The position numbers and the translations under genes were made by a program. A stretch of 64,000 nt of DNA from Leptospiraceae bacterium. Lineage in GTDB: Bacteria > Spirochaetota > Leptospiria > Leptospirales > Leptospiraceae. Under the pieces are notes generated by a model that worked only from the letters and a program-made list of their open reading frames with translations, had not been told where the DNA came from and ran no database searches. The stretch spans positions 310,001 through 374,000 of the forward strand of contig JADJSX010000025.1 of the NCBI GenBank assembly GCA_016711485.1, written 5' to 3'. Positions 51,732-60,819 of the stretch are shown one piece after another; position 1 is the first letter of the stretch; each line of letters starts with the position of its first letter.

Positions 51732-53333
51732 ATGTTAGACGTTATAAAAAAAAAATCTCCCTTACTCGTAATTTTCCTGATTGGGATGTTATATAGTATT
51801 CTCGTATTTAAAAATCCATTCAAATCAGTTCATTATGGCGATGTTGGGCTGATGCATATTCAAATACAGGATTTAATAGCGGGAGGTTATTCTAGTCTTA
51901 CCTTAAATTATAGAGGTGAGGAGATTGATCCAGAATATAAATTTTTTCCTTATAAAAAGCCATTCGTAGGAAAATTAAATCAAAATCACTATTTTGTTTT
52001 TCCTCCCTATTTTCTTACTATAAATGCCATATTATATGAAACCTTTGGGACAAATGGATTATATTTGATTAGCTTTTTTGCCTTTTTATTGACACTCTAT
52101 TTGATATACCAATTAGGAATTTTATTTGGATTAGAAAATTTTTACATAAATATTTCTATATCAATGTATGTATTTGGTATGACTGCATCTAATTATAATT
52201 TTGTATTTCATGAGTTACCATTTTCTATTTTTTGGATTACTCTTTCCATTTTTTATGCTTTATCATTCATTAAAAGACAAACCAATTTAAATTTGGTTTT
52301 ATTTGGATTTCTTGGAGGGTTATCTCTATTTTTTCGATTAGAAATGATTTTTATTTTATTTGCTTGTGGTCTTTCGATATTAATTATTTTACCTAAACAT
52401 TGGAAGGAAATTTTTAAATTCTCAATTGTTGGATTTATTTTTCCTTTTTTTACTTTAATTATTTTAAATTATCAGTTTTTTGAAAACTTCTTTGGTCTTC
52501 GATATACATTAAATATTAGCGAAACACCTTCATTGATTGGCGCGCAACGTTTAGGGATTATTTATGATTTATTGTTCACAAAAAAAATAGGTTTGTTCTA
52601 TCAGTCCCCTTTCATTCTTATTTCCATTTCTTTTTTGTTTTATTTTAAAAGAATGAATGATCCAAATAAATTATTTTTAATACTGGTTATAATTGTATCA
52701 ATGGTTAGTATTTTGCTCACTTCTCCAAATAATGGCGGGCATATTTCTCCTCGTTATTTATTTGGAATATATCCAATTTTGTGTTTAATCAGTATTATCT
52801 GTTATAAGGATTTACTTAAATATTTTAAAAACCAATTACAACAGGGAAAAAATAATTTCTTAATTCGAAATTCTAAATTGTTATTGTCATTATTTTTTTT
52901 CCTTCTGGTAACATTTTCATTCAAGTCAACATATGATAATCTCCAATGGATAAAAAGATCCTCAATCGATGTTGATAAATTCAATCAGGTATTGCAGTCG
53001 CTTCCGGAGAACATTATTTTATTTAGAGATTATGGTCCTCCCTTAAATGCGCAAAATTCATATTTTTCAAAATTACTATTTGTCGCTGAAGGAGATAGTT
53101 ATACAGAGTTTTTTTCACTTCTAAAATCTAAAAGTCAAAAAGAAGTAGCCGTTTTACAGCTAGTGCCAAAAGAATTTGAAAATGATTATTTGAGTCTTAA
53201 TCAGAATCCAGATTCCTTAAATGAAATAATTTTAAAATACAATTTAATTCCGATTAACTCAATTAGTAAAAGTAGTATAAAACTGGAATACAGAAAACCG
53301 ACCGCAATTTTGCATATAAATCTAGATTTCTAA
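51732..53333 (+). CDS. multi-spanning membrane protein, possible GT-C glycosyltransferase
   Basis: 533 residues with about ten hydrophobic helices in the first 370 residues and a soluble C-terminal end. An early loop carries HYGDVGLM with D37, the place where GT-C enzymes keep an acidic residue after TM1. Such enzymes transfer sugars from polyprenyl-phosphate donors on the outer face of the inner membrane. The proximity to the DprE1/DprE2-like pair and lipid kinase suggests it may use a polyprenyl-phosphate pentose. That is inference; I know no family match. AAAGGT precedes the ATG. Confidence 0.6.
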   Translation: MLDVIKKKSPLLVIFLIGMLYSILVFKNPFKSVHYGDVGLMHIQIQDLIAGGYSSLTLNYRGEEIDPEYKFFPYKKPFVGKLNQNHYFVFPPYFLTINAILYETFGTNGLYLISFFAFLLTLYLIYQLGILFGLENFYINISISMYVFGMTASNYNFVFHELPFSIFWITLSIFYALSFIKRQTNLNLVLFGFLGGLSLFFRLEMIFILFACGLSILIILPKHWKEIFKFSIVGFIFPFFTLIILNYQFFENFFGLRYTLNISETPSLIGAQRLGIIYDLLFTKKIGLFYQSPFILISISFLFYFKRMNDPNKLFLILVIIVSMVSILLTSPNNGGHISPRYLFGIYPILCLISIICYKDLLKYFKNQLQQGKNNFLIRNSKLLLSLFFFLLVTFSFKSTYDNLQWIKRSSIDVDKFNQVLQSLPENIILFRDYGPPLNAQNSYFSKLLFVAEGDSYTEFFSLLKSKSQKEVAVLQLVPKEFENDYLSLNQNPDSLNEIILKYNLIPINSISKSSIKLEYRKPTAILHINLDF

Positions 53334-53630
53334 TTTGGATATTCCTATTTCAAGTTTTCTGTATCGCATTCAGTGGTGTTTTTGTAAAACAATGATAAGA
53401 ACGTTTGCATTGTCAGGTGATTTATTAACCTAGGAAGAAGCTTTTTTATTAGTTTTGAATATATTTCTGAACTAATAGAAATTTCTATAAAGCTCTAAGG
53501 GACTTTTTGTCGTTAATCTAGTTAGAAAACTTTAAGCAATTAATTTTTTTTAGCTTAAGATAAAATTATGAATGACAGAAATCATTTGATTATGTCACAT
53601 ATAAAAATTTAGAATGGAGATACTTTAACT
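53334..53630. other. intergenic region before the flagellar operon
   Basis: 297 bases without a gene. It must hold the promoter of the fliY operon; I looked for a sigma-28 consensus (TAAA...GCCGATAA) and found no good match, so it may be sigma-70 dependent. No repeat element is visible. Confidence 0.45.
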
Positions 53631-54737
53631 ATGGGAGACGGCTCACTTTCACAAGATGAAATAGATGCACTTTTACAAGGAGCAGACGAAACTCCTTCTT
53701 ACGATACGAGTGGTTCTAGTTCTGGTATCGGTGGCGGCGGAGACGATTTATCTCCACTTGATCGAGATGCGTTAACTGAAATTCTTACATCTGCCTTTTC
53801 GAATGCAGGTGCTATGTTAGGGACTTTACTTTCAAAGACTGTTCGATTTGTAAACCCTACGCCTGAGGCTAAATCGGCTGCAGATTTGAGTGCTGAAATT
53901 GGTGCAGGCTCAGTTTGTTTGTTTACCACTTTAAGCGGTCCTGTAAATGGACGTGCCTGTTTGGTACTTTCAATGGAGAATGGATCCAAAATTGCGCATT
54001 TACTGATGGGTGGACTTTCAACGGGGGCAATGGAAACAGCTCAGTTGGAAACTCTAAAGCAAGGTTTTACCTCAGTTATTGGAAATGTCACAGTCCAAAT
54101 TGGAGTTAAGGTATCCTCACCAATTTCTGGATCGCCTGTTGATGTATCTAGTTCTAAGTCTCCGAGAGATTTGATTCTTCCTGACGGAAAAACATTAGTT
54201 AGAACCACTCTCAACCTAAACATTGATGGAATTGGTGTTTTTAAATGTCATTATATAATTTCAAAGACTATGGCAGATGAAATGTTAGCCCTAAGCAGAA
54301 AAACTCCAAACCGAACTGGATACGGAGACAGCAGTGGTGGAATGAATGTAAATGTAGGTCCGTCTAATTTTGGTGGATCGAATATTGGAATGGGGATGTC
54401 TAATTCCGGGCCTCAAATAGGAATAAAAGGAGTTAGTTTTCCATCTCTTTCTACTGCGGGTGCGCCTTCTGGTGTAACAAATCTGAATTTGCTCATGGAC
54501 GTACAAATGTCCCTAACTGTTGAGTTAGGTAGAACAAAAATGTACATTAAAGATATTTTAGGATTAGGCGAAGGCTCAATTATAGAATTGGACAAACTTG
54601 CTGGTGAACCAGTGGATTTATTGGTGAATGGAAAGTTGATTGCTAAAGGGGAAGTTGTGGTCATTGACGAAAACTTTGGTGTGCGCGTAACGGATATTGT
54701 AAGTCCAACTGATCGAATTAAGAGCGAAAGTAAATAG
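53631..54737 (+). CDS. fliY: flagellar motor switch protein FliY (FliN-type)
   Basis: 368 residues, much longer than E. coli FliN (137). The N-terminus MGDGSLSQDEIDALLQG has the EIDALL segment used by switch proteins to bind CheY-P. The middle (about 43-200) resembles CheC/CheX, and the C-terminal about 80 residues (TNLNLLMDVQMSLTVELGRTKMYIKDILGLGEGSIIELDKLAGEPVDLLVNGKLIAKGEVVVIDENFGVRVTDI) form the SpoA domain that builds the C-ring. The phosphatase E-x2-N pairs of CheC do not appear intact (E50-ILT and E140-TLK). GGAG stands about ten bases before the ATG. It heads the export operon. Confidence 0.9.
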   Translation: MGDGSLSQDEIDALLQGADETPSYDTSGSSSGIGGGGDDLSPLDRDALTEILTSAFSNAGAMLGTLLSKTVRFVNPTPEAKSAADLSAEIGAGSVCLFTTLSGPVNGRACLVLSMENGSKIAHLLMGGLSTGAMETAQLETLKQGFTSVIGNVTVQIGVKVSSPISGSPVDVSSSKSPRDLILPDGKTLVRTTLNLNIDGIGVFKCHYIISKTMADEMLALSRKTPNRTGYGDSSGGMNVNVGPSNFGGSNIGMGMSNSGPQIGIKGVSFPSLSTAGAPSGVTNLNLLMDVQMSLTVELGRTKMYIKDILGLGEGSIIELDKLAGEPVDLLVNGKLIAKGEVVVIDENFGVRVTDIVSPTDRIKSESK

Positions 54738-54745
54738 ATCTAATT

Positions 54746-55519
54746 ATGATAAATTCCTTAAAAATAACAACCGACAAAAACCAATTCAACTTGATTGTTC
54801 GGTTGGTATTTTTATTTTCATTCTTATTTTTTTCACTTACATCATTAGTTGCTGGTGAACGAGACGAAATGGACAAAATTCTCCAAAAAGAATTAGGATT
54901 TGATTCATCTAAAACTCCGGCAGAGGATAATAATAAATCACAGGATAAAAAGAATGAACCTATAAATCCTGTGGAAGAAAGATACAGAAGAGAAGAAGAA
55001 TCATCTAGTTTGCTTTGGACTCTCGTAAAAGTGATTTTAGTTTTTGGAATTCTGACAGCTGCAATGTATTATGTATTGAAATTTATATCTAAAAATAGAC
55101 AAAATATGTATCCAGTCAGGGATGTAATGAGAGTTCTCGCGAGTTTGCCATTAGCCCCCAATAAACAAATACAGATTGTAGATGTTGCGGGAATGTTATT
55201 AGTTGTTGGAGTATCTGATGGATCTGTGAGTCTTATTAAAGAAATAGATTCCTCTGATATAAAAGAAAAAATTTACCATTCTAGAGAGACAAATGAACCT
55301 CAGTCTGAGAATTTTCTGGAAGTGTTTATGGGCACATTCAAAAATTTGGATTTTAAGTCAGCCATTGGTTCAAAAAATCAGAAAGATACAGAAGTAAACG
55401 ATGAAGAAATTATGGATGAAATTAAGTTACGCCAGTTAGAACGATTGGAAAAACTTAAAAATGATAGAGTGAATCTATCTGGGAGAAAAGGAAATAAATC
55501 TTCTGATAATTTTTCTTAA
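54746..55519 (+). CDS. fliO: flagellar biosynthesis protein FliO
   Basis: 257 residues. An N-terminal hydrophobic segment (LIVRLVFLFSFLFFSLTSLVAG) acts as signal or anchor, a Lys/Glu/Asn-rich periplasmic linker follows, then a membrane helix (SSLLWTLVKVILVFGILTAAMYYVLKF, about 88-114) and the cytoplasmic domain with RDVMRVLASLPLAPNKQIQIVDVAGMLLVVGVSDGSVSLIKEI, which is typical of FliO. FliO assists FliP complex assembly and is then lost from the export gate. It lies eight bases after fliY and six bases before fliP. Confidence 0.87.
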   Translation: MINSLKITTDKNQFNLIVRLVFLFSFLFFSLTSLVAGERDEMDKILQKELGFDSSKTPAEDNNKSQDKKNEPINPVEERYRREEESSSLLWTLVKVILVFGILTAAMYYVLKFISKNRQNMYPVRDVMRVLASLPLAPNKQIQIVDVAGMLLVVGVSDGSVSLIKEIDSSDIKEKIYHSRETNEPQSENFLEVFMGTFKNLDFKSAIGSKNQKDTEVNDEEIMDEIKLRQLERLEKLKNDRVNLSGRKGNKSSDNFS

Positions 55520-55525
55520 ACTAAT

Positions 55526-56410
55526 ATGAGACATAATAAGATTATGGGTGCAAACAGTTCAATGACAGGAAAAGTTTTGAGTTTTTTCTTGGAAATTATT
55601 ATAAATAGAGTTAAATCAGTATTATCCTTAAAACCGATTATCAAATTTATTTTATTTAGTTTTGTTTCCATTTTTATTTTAGGTGTAGGAGCTGAGTTGT
55701 ATGCACAGAGCACAAACACTCGAATTCCAATTCCGAACTTAAGTTTTAATGTAAATGAAGCAAAAAATCCAAAAGAGACTAGTTTGTCTCTGATGATATT
55801 ATTTTTAGTGACGATTCTTTCATTAGCCCCTGCGATTATAATGTCTGTTACTTCCTTTACTAAAATAGTAATTGTAATGGATTTTGTAAGACGTGCGTTA
55901 GCCGTTCAAAACTTACCACCTAATCAAGTTATGGTTGGTCTCGCAATTTTTATGACATTTTTTATCATGGCTCCCACTTTAGGAATAATAAACGAAAAGG
56001 CACTCACTCCGTATCTTGATGGAAAAATAGAGACTAACGCTTTTTTTGAAAAGGCTATGGTTCCTCTAAGAGAGTTTATGATGAGACAAATCGGAAAATC
56101 TGGAACAAAAGATGTCGCGTTATTTTTGAAATTAGGTAAAGTCAAATCTGTTAAATCATTTGAAGAAGTTCCTTCTTATGTGCTGATTCCCGCCTTTATG
56201 CTTTCTGAATTAAAAAAAGCATTTATCATTGGTATATATTTATTTATTCCATTTATAATTATAGATATAGTTGTCGCTTCTACTTTACTTTCAATGGGCT
56301 TAATGATGTTACCCCCCGTAATGATCAGTTTACCATTTAAATTGATTTTATTTGTTTTAGTCGATGGTTGGAATCTATTAGTATTTGAATTGGTAAGGAG
56401 TTATCGATGA
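55526..56410 (+). CDS. fliP: flagellar export gate protein FliP
   Basis: 294 residues. Signal-like helix at about 35-60, then PNLSFNVNEAKNPKETSLSLMILFLVTILSLAPAIIMSVTSFTKIVIV, the diagnostic FliP segment, and later RRALAVQNLPPNQVMVGLAIFMTFFIMAP and PAFMLSELKKAFIIGIYLFIPFIIIDIVVASTLLSMGLMMLPPVMISLPFKLILFVLVDGW. FliP forms the pentameric core of the export gate. The N-terminus may begin at a later Met (M7 or M13) since the ribosome site is weak. Its stop overlaps the fliQ start by four bases (ATGA). Confidence 0.95.
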   Translation: MRHNKIMGANSSMTGKVLSFFLEIIINRVKSVLSLKPIIKFILFSFVSIFILGVGAELYAQSTNTRIPIPNLSFNVNEAKNPKETSLSLMILFLVTILSLAPAIIMSVTSFTKIVIVMDFVRRALAVQNLPPNQVMVGLAIFMTFFIMAPTLGIINEKALTPYLDGKIETNAFFEKAMVPLREFMMRQIGKSGTKDVALFLKLGKVKSVKSFEEVPSYVLIPAFMLSELKKAFIIGIYLFIPFIIIDIVVASTLLSMGLMMLPPVMISLPFKLILFVLVDGWNLLVFELVRSYR

Positions 56411-56670
56411 CAGAAGTAGATGTAGTAACCTTAATACGTGAAGCATTATTAATCGCTCTAAAAATTTCCGCACCAATTCTTATTACAGCACTAGTAGTAG
56501 GTCTTGTAATCGGTATCATACAAACTACTACGTCCATCCAAGAGCCGACGATCGCGTTCGTTCCTAGGCTGATTGCCATTTTTGTTGTAATCATTATTTT
56601 TGCATCTTGGATGGTTCGGACAATGACAGATTATACTAGAAATATTTTTATGATGATTGAGAAAATATGA
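56407..56670 (+). CDS. fliQ: flagellar export gate protein FliQ
   Basis: 87 residues, two membrane helices. TEVDVVTLIREALLIALKISAPILITALVVGLVIGIIQTTTSIQEPTIAFVPRLIAIFVVIIIFASWMVRTMTDYTRNIF is the family's complete length and pattern, including QEPTIAFVPR. Four FliQ molecules surround FliP5FliR1 and close the gate. It overlaps fliP and fliR by four bases on each side (ATGA), a sign of coupled translation and fixed stoichiometry. Confidence 0.95.
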   Translation: MTEVDVVTLIREALLIALKISAPILITALVVGLVIGIIQTTTSIQEPTIAFVPRLIAIFVVIIIFASWMVRTMTDYTRNIFMMIEKI

Positions 56671-57452
56671 TAGAATCTTTTGTATATAACTTCCAATCTT
56701 TTATGATGATGTTCGCAAGAATTATGGGATTATTTAGTTTAGCCCCTGTGTATTCTTCCGAAGCAATTTCATTCCAGGTTAGAGTTATGCTTGCATTTTT
56801 ACTTTCCTTGATATTATTTCCAGTTACCGCAGGTTACTTACATAAGGTTCCTCCGGGTATGGGTGAGTATGCGCTTATTATAATTTCTGAAGTATTAATT
56901 GGAGTTCTGATTGGTTTTATAGTTAGTATTATATTTGCTGGGTTTCAAATGGCGGGAGAATTTTTTAGCGTTCAAATGGGATTTGGATATACGGAAGTAT
57001 TAGATCCAGTGAGCCAAAGTTCTCTTCCCGTTATTAGTACTCTAAAAAACTTAATGGGTATACTAATATTTTTAACGGTAGGTGCACATCGTACTCTGTT
57101 GGAAAGTATAGCTTATTCTTTTCAGAAAATTCAACTTCTTAGTTTTACTAAGGAAGTAAATTTAGGAGTCCTAAAAAGTTTTGAATATGCAATAGGCGCA
57201 ATGTTTATCGTAGCTTTTAAAATTTCGTTACCTGTACTTGGGATTTTAATTTTAGTTACAATCGCCGAAGCCATTATGGGGAAAGCGGCTCCGCAAATGA
57301 ATATTATGCAACTTAGTTTTCCTGCAAAAATTTTCGTAGGATTATTTGTTCTAATTATTACAATTCCTTTCATAGATAAACAAATGGAAGCAAGTTTTAC
57401 TCTTACCTTTGATCGATTAAATTCTCTTATGAGCGAGTGGCCTAAACGATGA
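56667..57452 (+). CDS. fliR: flagellar export gate protein FliR
   Basis: 261 residues with about six membrane helices. MIESFVYNFQSFMMMFARIMGLFSLAPVYSSEAISFQVRVMLAFLLS and the later QMAGEFFSVQMGFGYTEVLDPVSQSSLPVISTLKNLMGILIFLTVGAHR are diagnostic, as is the terminal PAKIFVGLFVLIITIPF. FliR joins FliP to complete the gate and anchors FlhB, with which it is fused in some species. It overlaps fliQ by four bases upstream and the flhB ATG overlaps its stop by four bases downstream. Confidence 0.95.
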   Translation: MIESFVYNFQSFMMMFARIMGLFSLAPVYSSEAISFQVRVMLAFLLSLILFPVTAGYLHKVPPGMGEYALIIISEVLIGVLIGFIVSIIFAGFQMAGEFFSVQMGFGYTEVLDPVSQSSLPVISTLKNLMGILIFLTVGAHRTLLESIAYSFQKIQLLSFTKEVNLGVLKSFEYAIGAMFIVAFKISLPVLGILILVTIAEAIMGKAAPQMNIMQLSFPAKIFVGLFVLIITIPFIDKQMEASFTLTFDRLNSLMSEWPKR

Positions 57453-58678
57453 AGACTTTTAAAGATTGCCACCGATGCACACGGATTAACACCGATGAAT
57501 TTGAGCTAAAAATAGGAGAATCTTATATTCATTATCAACCTCTATGTCTTTGTGCTGGAGTTTATGGTGAGCCCGTTGAATCCATAGCAAGCAATTATCG
57601 TATAGACTTACAGTTATTTGCCGCTGAGGACGAAGGTAGAACTGAAGAAGGTAGTGAAAGACGTAGAAGGGAAGAGCAGGATAAAGGAAATGTTCCTAAA
57701 TCAACTGAACTTCCGGCAGCTCTCGTATTAGTCGCCTCAGTTATTGCATTGTATTTACTAGGAAATTATATATTTGTTCGTACTTTCGTATTATTCAAAA
57801 AATACTTTCAAGATTTTGCACTTAGAACAGAATTTAGTACGGAAGAATTTGGAATACTTTTAAAATCTGCTGCATCGGACATTGCCTCTTTACTGCTACC
57901 AATATTGGCAGTTACTTTTTTAGCGGCCGTTGTGGGGAATGTTGTTCAAGTTGGATTTATGTTTTCGCCAGGTGCGGTCGGTTTTAATTTTAATAAAATA
58001 GTACCAAAATTTGGAAAAGTTTTACCTACAAAAAATACAATGTACAACCTTATAAAATCAATTGGTAAAATTATAATTATTGGTTGGGTAAGTTATGTTA
58101 TTATTTCTATGGATTTCCTTCCAATTTTATTGACTGGAGATATGGCATTGAAAGGCGCTTTACGACTGTTAGCCATTTCTTCTGTAAAAATATTTTTAGT
58201 GATTGGGATAATTTTATTTACCCTCAGTATTTATGATTATTTTTATCAAAAAGCTGAATTTGAAGATTCAATCAAAATGACTCCGTCTGAAGCCAAACAA
58301 GAAATGAAAGAAAGTGAAGGGGACAGATCTCTCCTAAATAGACGAAGACAAATGGTTCGTGATTTTGTGAGAAGAGGGATGTTGCAAAGAGTTCCGAAGG
58401 CGGATGTGATTATCGTAAACCCTACTCATTATTCAATCGCCATGGTTTATGATCCCAAAATTCATACAGCTCCAGTAGTCACTGCGAAAGGTATTGATGA
58501 GTTAGCCCTCATGATTCGTCGCCTCGCAAAAAAACATGGAATACCGATTATAGAAGATAGAATACAAGCAAGATTATTATATGATGAAGTAGAAGTAGAT
58601 GAAGAAATTCCTTCGAAATTTTTTCGAGCAGTTTCTATTATTATTTCTAGACTGGATAAATTTAGGAGAGTCGCTTAA
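57449..58678 (+). CDS. flhB: flagellar export switch protein FlhB with an inserted N-terminal segment
   Basis: 409 residues; homologues are about 350-360. The core from about residue 51 (RIDLQLFAAEDEGRTEEGSE) is standard: four membrane helices at about 85-105, 140-165, 190-215 and 240-265, and the autocleavage site NPTH at 324-327 (N-P bond), with the usual cytoplasmic end. The first 50 residues (KDCHRCTRINTDEFELKIGE, PLCLCAGVYGEP) do not belong to FlhB; they look like the translation of a dispersed repeat (CACCGATGCACACGGATTAA, then ACCTCTATGTCTTTGTG). No alternative in-frame ATG, GTG or TTG exists before the core. The ATG overlaps fliR's stop. Confidence 0.93.
   Translation: MKTFKDCHRCTRINTDEFELKIGESYIHYQPLCLCAGVYGEPVESIASNYRIDLQLFAAEDEGRTEEGSERRRREEQDKGNVPKSTELPAALVLVASVIALYLLGNYIFVRTFVLFKKYFQDFALRTEFSTEEFGILLKSAASDIASLLLPILAVTFLAAVVGNVVQVGFMFSPGAVGFNFNKIVPKFGKVLPTKNTMYNLIKSIGKIIIIGWVSYVIISMDFLPILLTGDMALKGALRLLAISSVKIFLVIGIILFTLSIYDYFYQKAEFEDSIKMTPSEAKQEMKESEGDRSLLNRRRQMVRDFVRRGMLQRVPKADVIIVNPTHYSIAMVYDPKIHTAPVVTAKGIDELALMIRRLAKKHGIPIIEDRIQARLLYDEVEVDEEIPSKFFRAVSIIISRLDKFRRVA
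57459..57590 (+). repeat. probable dispersed-repeat insertion inside the flhB 5' end
   Basis: GATTGCCACCGATGCACACG and CTCTATGTCTTTGTGCTGGA are wording typical of a short repeated sequence found scattered in diverse bacterial genomes, usually outside genes. Here it is contained in the frame of flhB, adding about 45 codons without a stop. Boundaries are approximate. No other copy occurs in this window. Confidence 0.5.
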
Positions 58679-60792
58679 TGAAAGAAAAAAAATGGTACAA
58701 CCAGTCAGATGTGGTGATGGGGGTAGGTGTAATCGCAATTGTTGCGATGTTAATTATACCTCTTCCTGGATTTATATTAGATTTATTAATCGTAGTGAGT
58801 CTTGCGGTTTCTCTTATTATTCTGCTCACATCTCTTTCTACAAAAGAACCGTCAGATTTTTCCATATTTCCGAATTTACTTTTAATTACTACATTGTTTC
58901 GTCTTGCACTTAACGTCTCTACTACTAGGCAAATTCTTTCGCAAGGTGCAGGATTTAATAGTCATATTATCGAAGCATTTGGTACCTTCGTGGTAGGTGG
59001 TGGGACTGGATTAGGTAAATATGTTGTAGGTTTTATTATCTTTTTGATTTTAACTATCGTGCAAATTTTAGTTATTACAAAGGGTGCAACTCGTATTTCG
59101 GAAGTGGCTGCAAGGTTTACTTTGGATGCGTTACCCGGTAAACAGATGGCGATTGATACTGAATTATCGAGTGGAAATATAAATGAAGAAGAAGCTAAAA
59201 AGAGAAGAAAAAAAATTCAACGCGAAGTTGATTTTTATGGAGCAATGGATGGAGCCAGTAAGTTTGTGCAAGGAGATGTTCGGGCAGGCTTAATTATAAC
59301 TGCTATTAATCTTTTGGGAGGAGTAATTATCGGTGTTTCAATTCGTGGAGAAAGTTTTGTTTCTGCTATTGAAACGTATGGTAAGTTTACTATTGGGGAT
59401 GGTCTTGTTTCTCAAATTCCAAGTTTACTTTCTACAACTGCAACTGGTATGATTGTTACACGCGCTGGGTCTGAATCTGAACTTGCGGAAGAATTCAAAA
59501 TGCAATTGTTTAATAATCCTAAAACGTTGTATGTAGTTTCGGCGAGTTTAGGACTTGCAGCTTTAATTCCAGGTCTGCCATTTTTCTCATTGATAGTATT
59601 TGCTTTGAGTTTTGCTTATCTTGCCTATTCAATTGATCGAAACGCAAAAGAGTCATTAGCTGCTATTGAGAAAAAAGCAGGTGAAGGGAAAGTTGATAAA
59701 AAACCTGATTATTACAAAGAATTACGAACTGATCCAATTGAAGTAGAACTTGGATTAAATTTAGTTCCACTTGTAGACACAAATCAAGGTGGTGTTTTAT
59801 TAGATCAAATTTCCAATTTAAGAAGACGGTTTGCTATAGATACGGGTCTTGTAATTCCTGCTGTAAGAATTTTAGATAACTTGGAGTTAGATCAAGATTC
59901 TTATGCAATCAAAATTCATGGTGTAGTTGTTGGAGAAAGTAAAATTCGTCCCGATAAACTAATGGCATTGGACAATGCAAAAAAAGTGACTGAACCTGTT
60001 AGAGGGGAGGAGTTCATAGAGCCTACATTTGGTTACAAAGCTAAATGGATTGACGCGAATGATAAAATTGATGCGGAAAACAAAGGTTATACGGTAGTCG
60101 ATTCTTCTACAGTGATTGTAACTCATCTTAAGGAATTGATATCCAATCACGCAGCAACTATTCTTGGAAGGGAAGAAGTTAAGAGCCTTTTGGAGCACCA
60201 AAAATCTACTCACCCAACTTTGGTTTCAGAGTTGGAAGACAAAAAAGTTGGAATTGGGCTGATTCAGCAAGTTTTACAAAACTTACTCAAAGAAGGTTTA
60301 GGTATTCGAAATCTAAGTACTATATTGGAATCGATTGCAAATAACGTAAGTAGAAATTCAGATCCATTTTTTCTTTCTGAAAATGTCCGTCAGGCGATTT
60401 CTAAACAAATTATCATTGATTATCTTAGTGGAGACGGAAAGTTGCATGTCGTTACTCTTGATCCAAGGGTTACGGATCGTTTAAGTAAAGGTATAGTTAT
60501 TGATCCAATCGAAGGAAGTTTAATTTCTATTCCACCGGATTATTATAACAAATTAATAGAAGCTTCTGCCCGTGAATACAATCGTTGCCATAGTGAAGGA
60601 AAATTCCCGATTTTTGTAGTGAGTAGACCTATTCGTTTACCATTCTCTTATATGTTAGCAAAAGAATTTCCGCCAAGAAATTTTGCTGTACTTGCTATTG
60701 AGGAAATACAATCATCGACAAAGACGGTGATGGATTCAGTAATAAATGTTCAGTCAACAGAAGGCACTAGAGTAGCTGCAACTCGTAATTAA
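58678..60792 (+). CDS. flhA: flagellar export protein FlhA
   Basis: 704 residues, normal length. The N-terminal membrane half (eight helices, about 15-335) contains the conserved FHIPEP segment (DFSIFPNLLLITTLFRLALNVSTTRQIL, then KGATRISEVAARFTLDALPGKQMAIDTELSSGNI). The cytoplasmic half (about 350-690) has the subdomains that bind chaperone-cargo (LNLVPLVDTNQGGVLLDQIS and GLGIRNLSTILESIAN). FlhA is the proton-driven nonamer of the export gate. Its ATG shares one base with the flhB stop (TAATG), implying coupling. Confidence 0.97.
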   Translation: MKEKKWYNQSDVVMGVGVIAIVAMLIIPLPGFILDLLIVVSLAVSLIILLTSLSTKEPSDFSIFPNLLLITTLFRLALNVSTTRQILSQGAGFNSHIIEAFGTFVVGGGTGLGKYVVGFIIFLILTIVQILVITKGATRISEVAARFTLDALPGKQMAIDTELSSGNINEEEAKKRRKKIQREVDFYGAMDGASKFVQGDVRAGLIITAINLLGGVIIGVSIRGESFVSAIETYGKFTIGDGLVSQIPSLLSTTATGMIVTRAGSESELAEEFKMQLFNNPKTLYVVSASLGLAALIPGLPFFSLIVFALSFAYLAYSIDRNAKESLAAIEKKAGEGKVDKKPDYYKELRTDPIEVELGLNLVPLVDTNQGGVLLDQISNLRRRFAIDTGLVIPAVRILDNLELDQDSYAIKIHGVVVGESKIRPDKLMALDNAKKVTEPVRGEEFIEPTFGYKAKWIDANDKIDAENKGYTVVDSSTVIVTHLKELISNHAATILGREEVKSLLEHQKSTHPTLVSELEDKKVGIGLIQQVLQNLLKEGLGIRNLSTILESIANNVSRNSDPFFLSENVRQAISKQIIIDYLSGDGKLHVVTLDPRVTDRLSKGIVIDPIEGSLISIPPDYYNKLIEASAREYNRCHSEGKFPIFVVSRPIRLPFSYMLAKEFPPRNFAVLAIEEIQSSTKTVMDSVINVQSTEGTRVAATRN

Positions 60793-60819
60793 AAGTAATT
60801 ATTTTTAAGAGGTATAAAA

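Noticed and set aside
53334..53630. Sigma-28 promoter before fliY
   Set aside because: I could not find a convincing TAAA-N15-GCCGATAA match.
53631..54737. FliM instead of FliY
   Set aside because: The extended length is due to the CheC-like domain, but the SpoA end and operon position before fliO fit FliY/FliN; FliM would normally keep a different middle and GGxG patch.
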